Shown piece after piece: positions 53,472-64,000 of a stretch of 64,000 bases of DNA. Source of the DNA: Streptomyces sp. CC0208 (lineage in GTDB: Bacteria > Actinomycetota > Actinomycetes > Streptomycetales > Streptomycetaceae); NCBI RefSeq assembly GCF_003443735.1, contig NZ_CP031969.1, forward strand, positions 124,001-188,000, given 5' to 3'. How positions within the stretch are numbered: position 1 is the stretch's first letter; every line of letters starts with the position of its first letter. Below the pieces are notes generated by a model. The model saw nothing but the letters and a program-made list of their open reading frames with translations. It did not search any database and was not told where the DNA came from. Both the position numbers and the translations under genes were made by a program.

Positions 53472-55253
53472 TCATGCGAGCCAAGCGGACTCCTTGGGAC
53501 GGGTGTTCGGGGAGCTGTCGGTGCCGCCGGCTGCGGCCGTGTGGCCCAGGTAGCGGTGCACGAAGTGGATGCTCATCGCGCCTTCGCCGACCGCGGAGGC
53601 CACGCGCTTCACCGAGCCGCTGCGGACGTCGCCGGCGGCGAACACGCCGGGCAGGCTGGTCTCCAACGTCAGGCAGTCGCGGCCCTGGCTCTGCCACAGC
53701 TCGGGAACCGAGCAGACCTGCGCCTCCGCGCCCGTGAGCACGTAGCCGCGCGCGTCGAGAGCGAGCGCGCCGGACAGCCAATCGGTGTGAGGGTCCGCAC
53801 CAGTGAAGACGAACAGGGCCCGCGCGTCGAGGCGACGGTGCTCGCCCGTGCGGTGGTCGACCACCATGACCGCCTCCAGCACCTTGTCGCCGAGTGCCTC
53901 GGTCACCTCGGTGTGCAGCAGGACGCGCACCCTCGGGTGGCGCTCGATCTGATCGATCAGGTAGCGGGACATGTGCGCCTCGAGGCTCGGCCCACGGACC
54001 AGCAGATACACCTGTGGTGCGTACCCGGCCAGGAACAACACGGCCTGGCCCGCGGAGTTGCCGCCGCCGACCACCGCCACCGGGTCGGCACGGCACTGCT
54101 GGGCCTCGTAGACGGTCGCCGAGTAGTGGACGCTCGCGCCCTCCAACGGCTCGATGCCGGGCACTTGGAGGCGACGGTAGCGGGCGCCGGTGGCCAGGAC
54201 GACGGTACGGGCAGTGATCTCGCTGCCGTCTGCGAACCCGACGGCGTAGTGGCCGTCCCGCCGTTCGAGCCGGGCCGCCTCCGCAGGAAGGCTGATCCGG
54301 GCGCCGAACTTGTCCGCCTGGAGCACGGCGCGTTCGGTGAGTTCGGCGCCGGAGATGCCGGAGGGGAAGCCGAGCAGATTCTCGATGCGGGACGACGTGC
54401 CGGCCTGGCCGCCGGTGGCCATCGCCTCGACCACGGTCGTGCCGAGGCCCTCCGAGGCGGCGTTCACCGCGGCGGCGAGACCGGCCGGACCGGAGCCGAC
54501 GATCAGGACATCGCCGCGGCCGTTGCCCGATTCCAGGGACGGCAGGCCGATCAACCGGGCCAGTTCGGCGTTGCTCGGATTGCGCAGCAGGGTGGTGTCC
54601 CGCCAGATCACCAGCGGCGTCTGCTCCGGACCGACCCCGAAGCGGCGCAGCAGAGCCTCGGCCTCCTGGTCCGTCTCCAGATCGATCCAGCGGTGCGGCA
54701 GCCGGTTGCGGGCGGCGAACTCGCGCAGCCGACGGGTGTCGGGCGAATAGCGCGAACCGATGATGCGGAAACCGGCACCCTGCCCGACGAGCAGAGCGCG
54801 GCGGCCCAGGCAGGCGCGCAACACCGCATCACCGAACGTGGAGTCCCGGCTCACCAGGTCGCGCAGCTGATCCATGGACAGGGCGAGGATCTCGCCGGGA
54901 TCCCTGACCACGGCGGTGTAGAAGGCCACCTGTCCGTTCAGGAGGCCGAGTTCGCCGATGAAGCGGCCGGGACCGTGCACACGCAGCAGACGTTCGCCGG
55001 GTGTGCCGTAGCCCTCGACGACGGCGATCGAGCCACTGAGGACGACGTAGAACATCTCGCACCGCTCGCCCTCCCGGATCAGCACGTCACCTGCCTTGGC
55101 GGCGCGCCGTCGGCCATGCTGCGCCAGGCGGGCCATCTGGTCGTCCGACAGGCGGGGATAGGCGCCGTGGATGTCGGGAGTCTCGAAGGGGACGCTCCCC
55201 TCCGCCTCGTCGGGCACCGGCGCCGCGCCCGGTCGCGTCTCGTCGCCGGACAT
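53472..55253 (-). CDS. cNMP-binding / thioredoxin-reductase-like FAD oxidoreductase
   Basis: 593-aa three-part protein. An N-terminal cyclic-nucleotide-binding domain spans about 30-150 (GDVLIREGERCEMFYVVLSG, GELGLLNGQVAFYTAVV). A small thioredoxin/glutaredoxin-like segment (155-245) contains QTPLVIW with the cis-Pro but no CxxC. The FAD/NADPH domain (about 250-560) has VLIVGSGPAGLAAAVNAASEG, GGQAGTSSRIENLLGFP, VAVVGGGNSAGQA and VFAAGDVRSGSVKRVASAVGEG. The CxxC of true thioredoxin reductases is absent. Its ATG overlaps the UBP-finger stop by one base (TGATG). Probably a ligand-regulated redox enzyme serving the chaperone operon. Confidence 0.88.
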   Translation of the reverse strand: MSGDETRPGAAPVPDEAEGSVPFETPDIHGAYPRLSDDQMARLAQHGRRRAAKAGDVLIREGERCEMFYVVLSGSIAVVEGYGTPGERLLRVHGPGRFIGELGLLNGQVAFYTAVVRDPGEILALSMDQLRDLVSRDSTFGDAVLRACLGRRALLVGQGAGFRIIGSRYSPDTRRLREFAARNRLPHRWIDLETDQEAEALLRRFGVGPEQTPLVIWRDTTLLRNPSNAELARLIGLPSLESGNGRGDVLIVGSGPAGLAAAVNAASEGLGTTVVEAMATGGQAGTSSRIENLLGFPSGISGAELTERAVLQADKFGARISLPAEAARLERRDGHYAVGFADGSEITARTVVLATGARYRRLQVPGIEPLEGASVHYSATVYEAQQCRADPVAVVGGGNSAGQAVLFLAGYAPQVYLLVRGPSLEAHMSRYLIDQIERHPRVRVLLHTEVTEALGDKVLEAVMVVDHRTGEHRRLDARALFVFTGADPHTDWLSGALALDARGYVLTGAEAQVCSVPELWQSQGRDCLTLETSLPGVFAAGDVRSGSVKRVASAVGEGAMSIHFVHRYLGHTAAAGGTDSSPNTRPKESAWLA

Positions 55254-55516
55254 CACACGAACGCCTCGTGGACGAAGCACCACCGCCAGTCCTCGCCGGG
55301 CTCCAGTGACGCCGCGATCGGATGGCCGTCGGCGGCGGCGTGGCGGCGGGCGTGCCGGTTCGGCGAGGAATCGCAGCAACCGACGCGGCCGCAGGTCAGG
55401 CAGAGCCTGAGGTGGACCCACGGAGAGCCGAGCTGCAGACACTCCTGGCACCCTTCGGGGGTCAGTGGCTGGACCGGCCGGACAAGCGCGAGGTGGGGGT
55501 CGGTTCGTACGGTCAT
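55253..55516 (-). CDS. UBP-type zinc-finger protein (87 aa)
   Basis: A stand-alone ubiquitin-protease-type zinc finger: C23-x2-C26, C39-x2-C42, C47, H55, H59, H65 and a C-terminal WCFVHE with C80/H83. In actinobacteria such fingers often pair with redox enzymes. Here the gene lies between thioredoxin (6-nt gap) and the FAD oxidoreductase (1-nt overlap), so it is likely a zinc- or redox-linked partner, since canonical ubiquitin is not expected in this organism. Confidence 0.85.
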   Translation of the reverse strand: MTVRTDPHLALVRPVQPLTPEGCQECLQLGSPWVHLRLCLTCGRVGCCDSSPNRHARRHAAADGHPIAASLEPGEDWRWCFVHEAFV

Positions 55517-55522
55517 GGCTGA

Positions 55523-55977
55523 TCACCCTTTCCCGGTCGGTTCGCGGCCCGCGATCGACTGCTCCACCCACCGCCGCAGGGCAGGGGCAGGTGCGGCACC
55601 CGCCTGCCGGGCGATGGTCTGTCCTTTGTCGAGGACCAGCAGGGTCGGTACCGCCTGGACCTCGAAGCGCTGCGCCAGGCGCGGGTTCTTGTCGATGTCG
55701 ACCTTGACCAGCTTGATCTTTCCCGCGAGGTCGGCGGCGACCTTCTCCAGTGCGGGGCTGACCATGCGGCAGGGGCCGCACCAGGTGGCCCACAGGTCGA
55801 CGACGACGGGCACAGTGGCCTGCTCGACGACCTCGGTGAAGTCGTCGTCGCCCGCGTCGGCCGTCCACGGCAGAGGCTGCTTGCAGTTGCCGCACGTGGG
55901 GCGGCCCTCGGCGGCCACGGGTACCCGGTTGGTGCGCCCGCAGTGCGGGCAGGTGACGTTGGTGGCTTGCACGGTAC

Positions 55978-55981
<4 letters not shown>
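55523..55981 (-). CDS. Thioredoxin with N-terminal zinc ribbon (Trx2/TrxC type)
   Basis: 152 aa. A CPHC...CGNC zinc ribbon (C11, C14, C30, C33) precedes a classic thioredoxin domain with active site W67-C68-G-P-C71 and cis-Pro in VQAVPTLLV. Zinc-ribbon thioredoxins are typically induced by oxidative or heat stress. ATG overlaps the clpB stop (ATGA). Reduced in principle by a thioredoxin reductase, but the neighbouring FAD enzyme lacks the redox Cys pair. Confidence 0.93.
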
Positions 55982-58607
<2,626 letters not shown>

Positions 58608-58617
<10 letters not shown>

Positions 58618-58976
58618 GGTGGTAGATCACTCCTCATGCCTGCACGCCGCAGCGCGGCTTCGAGCAGGCTGATGCGGTCGAGCAGGTCGAGCACCAGACC
58701 GAGGGACGCGTAGTTCAGGCACAGCCCGGTGCGCAGCCGCTGAACGCGGGCCAGGGCGGCCGGGGCCGTGGGGGCGAACATCAGCCGTCCGGAGGCGTCA
58801 GGACCGGCGTCCACCAGTCCGAGGGCGACGAACCGACGGATCAGGTCGGGATGGAGGCCTGAGCGGCGGGCCACGGTCTCCAGGGAGAGCATGGGCACGG
58901 GCACGATCGCGTACTGCACGCCCACCTCGGTCGTTCGTGCCTGGGGTGGGCGGGCCTTGGCCGGTCGGTCGGTCAT
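58608..58976 (-). CDS. cbpM: Chaperone modulator CbpM (MerR-like)
   Basis: 122 aa. MerR-type N-terminal helices ([31 protein letters not shown]) followed by [20 protein letters not shown] and a C-terminal helix [13 protein letters not shown]. This is the CbpM layout: a small protein that binds the J-domain of CbpA. Its position right after the DnaJ/CbpA gene (1-nt TGATG overlap) is diagnostic. HspR, the MerR repressor normally found here in the main Streptomyces dnaK operon, is not present. Confidence 0.85.
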
Positions 58977-59905
58977 CAGGTCCTCCTGGGGTCGAACGAA
59001 GAGACAGCGGCAAGTTCCTCCAGCAGCTCGCGCTCCCGGTCGGTCAGCCGGGGTGGCACCATGATCCGCAGCTCCGCGTACAGGTCTCCGTCAGCGCCGC
59101 GCGGGCTCGGCATGCCCTCGCCGCGCAGCCGCAGGCGCCGTCCGCTGGAGGACCCGGCGGGCACGGTCACCTTCGCCGTGGCACCGCTCGGGGTGCGCAC
59201 CGGCACGGTCGCGCCCAGCGCGGCCTCCCACGGGGTGACCGGAAGCTTCACGTGGACGTCCCGGCCGTCGAGGCGGAACTCGGGGTGCGGCTGGATCCGC
59301 ACCCTCAGGTACAGGTCGCCTGCGGGAGCGTCGTCGCCGCTCCCGCGCCCGCCCTCACCGGCCAGCCGGATGCGCTGCCCGTCGGTGGTGCCGGGCGGTA
59401 CGTCGACCTGGTAGCGCCGCTGCCCGGCCGGTCCGGCGAGGGTGACCGTACGGCGGCCGCCCCGATAGGCCTCCTCGACGGTGAGCGGCAGTTCGGCCTC
59501 CTGGTCGGCGCCGGGCACGCGCATCCGCCCGGCACCGCCGAACAGCGAGCCGAACAGATCCTCGACGTCGACCCCCTCGCCCCCGAAGCCTGATGTGGAG
59601 TACCGCACCCGGGGGCCGCCGCCGGTGCTCCACCGGGAACCACCGCCGGCGCCGGCGACGACCTGCTCCTCCCAGTCCTCCGGGATCTTCCGGAAGTCCT
59701 CGCCGAAGCGGTCGTAGCGGGCTCGCTGCTCCGGATCGGACAGGACGCTGAAGGCCTCGTTGATCTCCTTGAACCGCTCCTCCGCCTGAGGGTCCTTGTT
59801 GACGTCGGGGTGGTACCTGCGGGCCAGGGTGCGGTAGGCCCGCTGGATCTCGTCCCGGTCGGCGGTGCGCGGAACGCCGAGCACCTCGTAGAAGTCGCGT
59901 GCCAT
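58976..59905 (-). CDS. cbpA: Type II DnaJ / CbpA-like co-chaperone
   Basis: 309 aa. J-domain (1-70) with HPD at 32-34, a Gly/Ser-rich linker (about 85-130, including [11 protein letters not shown]), and the two beta-barrel client-binding domains (about 135-300, [49 protein letters not shown]). No CxxCxGxG zinc fingers, hence type II/CbpA rather than DnaJ type I. Stimulates the DnaK ATPase. Sits between grpE and cbpM. Confidence 0.93.
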   Translation of the reverse strand: MARDFYEVLGVPRTADRDEIQRAYRTLARRYHPDVNKDPQAEERFKEINEAFSVLSDPEQRARYDRFGEDFRKIPEDWEEQVVAGAGGGSRWSTGGGPRVRYSTSGFGGEGVDVEDLFGSLFGGAGRMRVPGADQEAELPLTVEEAYRGGRRTVTLAGPAGQRRYQVDVPPGTTDGQRIRLAGEGGRGSGDDAPAGDLYLRVRIQPHPEFRLDGRDVHVKLPVTPWEAALGATVPVRTPSGATAKVTVPAGSSSGRRLRLRGEGMPSPRGADGDLYAELRIMVPPRLTDRERELLEELAAVSSFDPRRT

Positions 59906-59911
59906 GGACGG

Positions 59912-60499
59912 TCACTCCCGCTTGGCGACGGTCACGGCGGCAGGCCGCAGCTGCCGCTCGGCCTCCCCGTAACCGGGTCGCAGCACTTGGACCACGGTGT
60001 TCGGATCGGCGTCGGGATCCTGGACCACTCCGACCACCTCGTGCCGGGCCGGGTCGAACCGCACACCTTTCTCCGCGTGGCGCGGGTAGCCCAGGCGCTC
60101 CAGGACGTTCACGGCCTGGTCACGCACGGCCCGGACACCCTCGACGATCGCACCGGGGTCGGCGGCCCCCGCGTGGCTCAGGGCAAGTTCCAGGTTGTCG
60201 ATGACGGGCAGGAAGGCCGCAGCCGTACGGGCGCGTTCGGTCGCGGCCACCCGCTCCAGCTCCCTGGCATGGCGTTTGCGCAGGTTGTCGAGGTCGGCCA
60301 GGGCGCGCCGCCAGTTGTCCTCGGCCTCTCGCAGCGCGGCCGCGTATTCGTCGTCGGGTGCAGGGCTGCCGGTTGCTGCGTCGGGCCCTGGCTCGGCCTC
60401 CTCGGTCCGCGGTCCAGGCTGCACGAGGTCCCCGCGCGGCGGCTGTACGGAGCCTTCCGGCGGCGGGTCGGGCTCTCGGCCCCGGGGTGGGATGGACAT
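59912..60499 (-). CDS. grpE: GrpE nucleotide exchange factor
   Basis: About 195 aa. Disordered Pro-rich N-terminus, long helix (AALREAEDNWRRALADLDNL, RKRHARELERVAAT) for dimerisation, and C-terminal beta-wing (VRFDPARHEVVGVV, NTVVQVLRPGYGEAERQLRP). Releases ADP from DnaK. ATG 60499 has GAGG 6-9 nt ahead and is preferred over the GTG at 60508; the gene begins 10 nt after the dnaK stop. Confidence 0.93.
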   Translation of the reverse strand: MSIPPRGREPDPPPEGSVQPPRGDLVQPGPRTEEAEPGPDAATGSPAPDDEYAAALREAEDNWRRALADLDNLRKRHARELERVAATERARTAAAFLPVIDNLELALSHAGAADPGAIVEGVRAVRDQAVNVLERLGYPRHAEKGVRFDPARHEVVGVVQDPDADPNTVVQVLRPGYGEAERQLRPAAVTVAKRE

Positions 60500-60509
60500 G
60501 GCGGGCACC

Positions 60510-62426
<1,917 letters not shown>

Positions 62427-62493
62427 GAGGAACTCCTTTCACGACGGGCGACCCCGTTCGTCCTCGGAGACGCGCCCGGCTTTCCGCACTCGC

Positions 62494-62970
62494 TCAGGTG
62501 ACGGCGGGTCCGCTCCGCGGGCCGCCGCTCTTCCAGGCCCCGCTGCCGGTGCTGGTGCCGGTCCCGCTGGGCAGTTCGGTCAGCAGCCGCACCGCCTCCT
62601 CGGCGACCGCTTCGTCGGCGACGACGTCGTACTGGCTGGGCTGCATGAAACTCACCGAGGCGAAGTCCCGGCGGCCACGCTGGGCCGCGTGCACCACCAG
62701 GCCGAGCAGAGCACCGACGAGGGCTCCGAAAACCAGCCCGAACAGGGCGAGCAGCAGTCGTGACACGACCGGGTCCAGCCAGTTCAGCAGCCCGAAGATC
62801 CACCCGATCAGTGCTCCGGCCAGGGCGCCGCTCGCCGCACCGTGCAGTGCGGCCCCGCCAAGTCCCATGCGGCCCGTCACCTGCTCGACCAGGCGCGCGT
62901 CCTGCCCGCTGATGGCCACCCTCTCCACGGGAAAACCCCGAGGCGAGGTCCTGCGGGCCCGCTCGTTCAT
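62494..62970 (-). CDS. Glycine-zipper general stress protein, membrane-associated
   Basis: 158 aa. RGFPVERVAISGQDARLVEQ is the start of the actinobacterial 'general stress protein' family (DUF1269-like), followed by two glycine-zipper membrane helices (GAASGALAGALIGWIFGL and LLLALFGLVFGALVGALLG) and the conserved ASVSFMQPSQYDVV near the C-terminus. The usual N-terminal segment (about 25 residues on a ferredoxin-like fold) is replaced by MNERARRTSPR. GGAGG lies 8-9 nt ahead of ATG 62970. It ends 67 bp before dnaK on the same strand and may share its transcript. Confidence 0.82.
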   Translation of the reverse strand: MNERARRTSPRGFPVERVAISGQDARLVEQVTGRMGLGGAALHGAASGALAGALIGWIFGLLNWLDPVVSRLLLALFGLVFGALVGALLGLVVHAAQRGRRDFASVSFMQPSQYDVVADEAVAEEAVRLLTELPSGTGTSTGSGAWKSGGPRSGPAVT

Positions 62971-63220
62971 CAGCCAGTCCTCCCTGCCAGGCCACCAGTG
63001 CGCCCGGCGAGCCCGACACGCCCAGGGTGGCAAGGGAGCAGCGCGCTCCGCCTGCACCCGACAGGTCAGAAATCGACGCAGTCGGTCGGTCCAGGAGAGC
63101 AAGGCCAAAATCCAGACAAGTCGGATGACGTTGCCTAGGCTGGCGCTCGGGGCTCGCCCAGTCGTGGATCCCACGACTCGCTCGATCGCCTCCGACGACC
63201 GGAGGAGAACGGAGTGATCC

Positions 63221-64000
63221 ATGGCCTGCCATCCGTCGCGGAGGCTGCCCCCTGACGTGTCCGACCAGCAAGTGACCCGCCGACCGAGCGACACCGCGGG
63301 CACCGGACGGCACGACCCCAGCCCGCTCGCGGCGCTGGACCCACACGGGCTGCTGGTGCTGTCCCACGCCCTGTTCGCCTGCGCCGAGCAGAGTGAGATC
63401 GTGCGGTTGGCCATGGGGCACGTCAGTGCCCTTGGTCCCTACCACGCCGAGGCCGGATACCTCGTGACGAGCGACGGTTTGGCCCGCGTCCCCGGCCACG
63501 ACGCGGGAGCGCCGAAGGCCGACGACGCACGGATGAAGGACCTGGGCGAGGCCGACGGCTCCGTATCCCTTCCGGAACGGTCCTGGGCCTGGGCGTTCGG
63601 CCTGCGCGGGGCCGGCGGTCTGCTCGGCTACATCCTGGTCTCCGCCCGCTCCGGGCCCGACGAGCAGGGGCGTTTCCTCCTCTCGACCCTCGTGGGGCTC
63701 GCGTCGGCGGCCCTGTCACTGACGGTCACGCGTGCCGCGCGGCACGACGAGGCCGGTGAACTCAGCCAAGTCCGCACCGAACGGGACACCGCGTTGGTGC
63801 AGCTGGACATCATGCGCTCCGAACTGCACCTGCAGAAGACCGTGCACGAGGCCCTCGCCCGTGTCGCTGCCCGGGGCGGCGGCGAGGACGCCCTCACCCA
63901 AGCGCTGTACGAACTCACCGGGCTGTCGGCGCTCGTCGAGGACCGGTTCGGCAACCTGAGGTCCTGGGCGGGTCCCGGCCGCCCCGATCCCTATCCGGTG
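63221..64000 (+). CDS. CdaR/PucR-like transcriptional regulator, 3' end outside window
   Basis: 260 codons open to the window edge from ATG 63221 (GGAG 6 nt ahead). The visible part is a GAF-like sensory domain (LVLSHALFACAEQSEIVRLA, GLLGYILVSARSGPDE), a coiled-coil (RTERDTALVQLDIMRSELHLQK) and the linker VHEALARVAARGG...ALYELTGLSALVEDRFGNL, which in this family leads to a C-terminal HTH_30 domain (not in the window). It is divergent from the stress protein/dnaK operon across 250 bp. Class assigned from memory of the linker motif. Confidence 0.65.
   Translation, partial: MACHPSRRLPPDVSDQQVTRRPSDTAGTGRHDPSPLAALDPHGLLVLSHALFACAEQSEIVRLAMGHVSALGPYHAEAGYLVTSDGLARVPGHDAGAPKADDARMKDLGEADGSVSLPERSWAWAFGLRGAGGLLGYILVSARSGPDEQGRFLLSTLVGLASAALSLTVTRAARHDEAGELSQVRTERDTALVQLDIMRSELHLQKTVHEALARVAARGGGEDALTQALYELTGLSALVEDRFGNLRSWAGPGRPDPYPV

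Noticed and set aside
62427..62493. HAIR or CIRCE element upstream of dnaK
   Set aside because: Neither CTTGAGT-N7-ACTCAAG nor TTAGCACTC-N9-GAGTGCTAA, nor a near match, was found in this interval.

Overview
The window reads as a high-GC actinobacterial chromosome segment, almost certainly Streptomyces. The sequence is uniformly GC-rich, has frequent GTG starts, many 4-nt ATGA/GTGA gene overlaps, and families typical of the genus: snapalysin, a SapA-like spore protein, a LAxTG surface protein, FHA and Ser/Thr kinase clusters, and an extra DnaK operon. No rRNA, tRNA, CRISPR array or replication origin was seen.

Layout. 1-7 kb: the 3' part of an APH-type kinase, then a carbohydrate-utilisation patch with a LacI regulator, a decayed divergent gene and two secreted GH5 glycanases (one with CBM_X2/CBM46-like modules, one with a ricin-type CBM13). 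Conspicuous palindromes lie upstream. An IS5-type transposase wreck sits between the two glycanases. 7.3-14.7 kb: signalling and membrane genes, including an FHA protein coupled to a membrane Ser/Thr kinase and, divergently, a membrane protein coupled to a second kinase. 15-24.5 kb: exported and cell-envelope genes (polysaccharide deacetylase, SapA-like protein, snapalysin, LAxTG protein, DUF4232 lipoprotein, YihY membrane protein), a Fic protein and more transposase debris. 24.5-32.7 kb: a decaying stress-gene region. Intact DUF7144, DUF2252, coiled-coil membrane protein, PPOX flavoprotein and aldo/keto reductase genes are mixed with fragments of a ClC channel, a carboxymuconolactone decarboxylase, a SHOCT protein, a DUF6325 protein, an IstB and an internally deleted aldo/keto reductase.

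32.9-47.3 kb: a HEAT-repeat protein, then the most distinctive locus: five collinear genes of about 12.4 kb, DUF4132 - 1634-aa protein - MoxR-type AAA+ ATPase - DUF5682 fused to a VWA domain - SWIM zinc-finger protein. I recognise this as an actinobacterial relative of the uncharacterised E. coli yehI/yehL/yehM/yehP/yehQ set (from memory). It resembles MoxR-VWA 'ternary' systems that comparative genomics has proposed to be NTP-dependent conflict or stress effectors. It is the best candidate here for an undescribed system.

47.4-53 kb: a frameshifted lipoprotein, an acetate-kinase-like protein with altered signature residues, a FUSC-type transporter and a membrane protein. 53.2-62.4 kb: a minus-strand proteostasis/redox operon, dnaK-grpE-dnaJ(cbpA)-cbpM-clpB-thioredoxin-UBP zinc finger-cNMP/FAD oxidoreductase, ending in an Hsp20 remnant. 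The intact genes overlap or are separated by at most 6 nt. 62.5-64 kb: a glycine-zipper general stress protein and the start of a CdaR/PucR-like regulator that runs off the window.

Function assignments come from motif reading and memory of families only; no database search was run.
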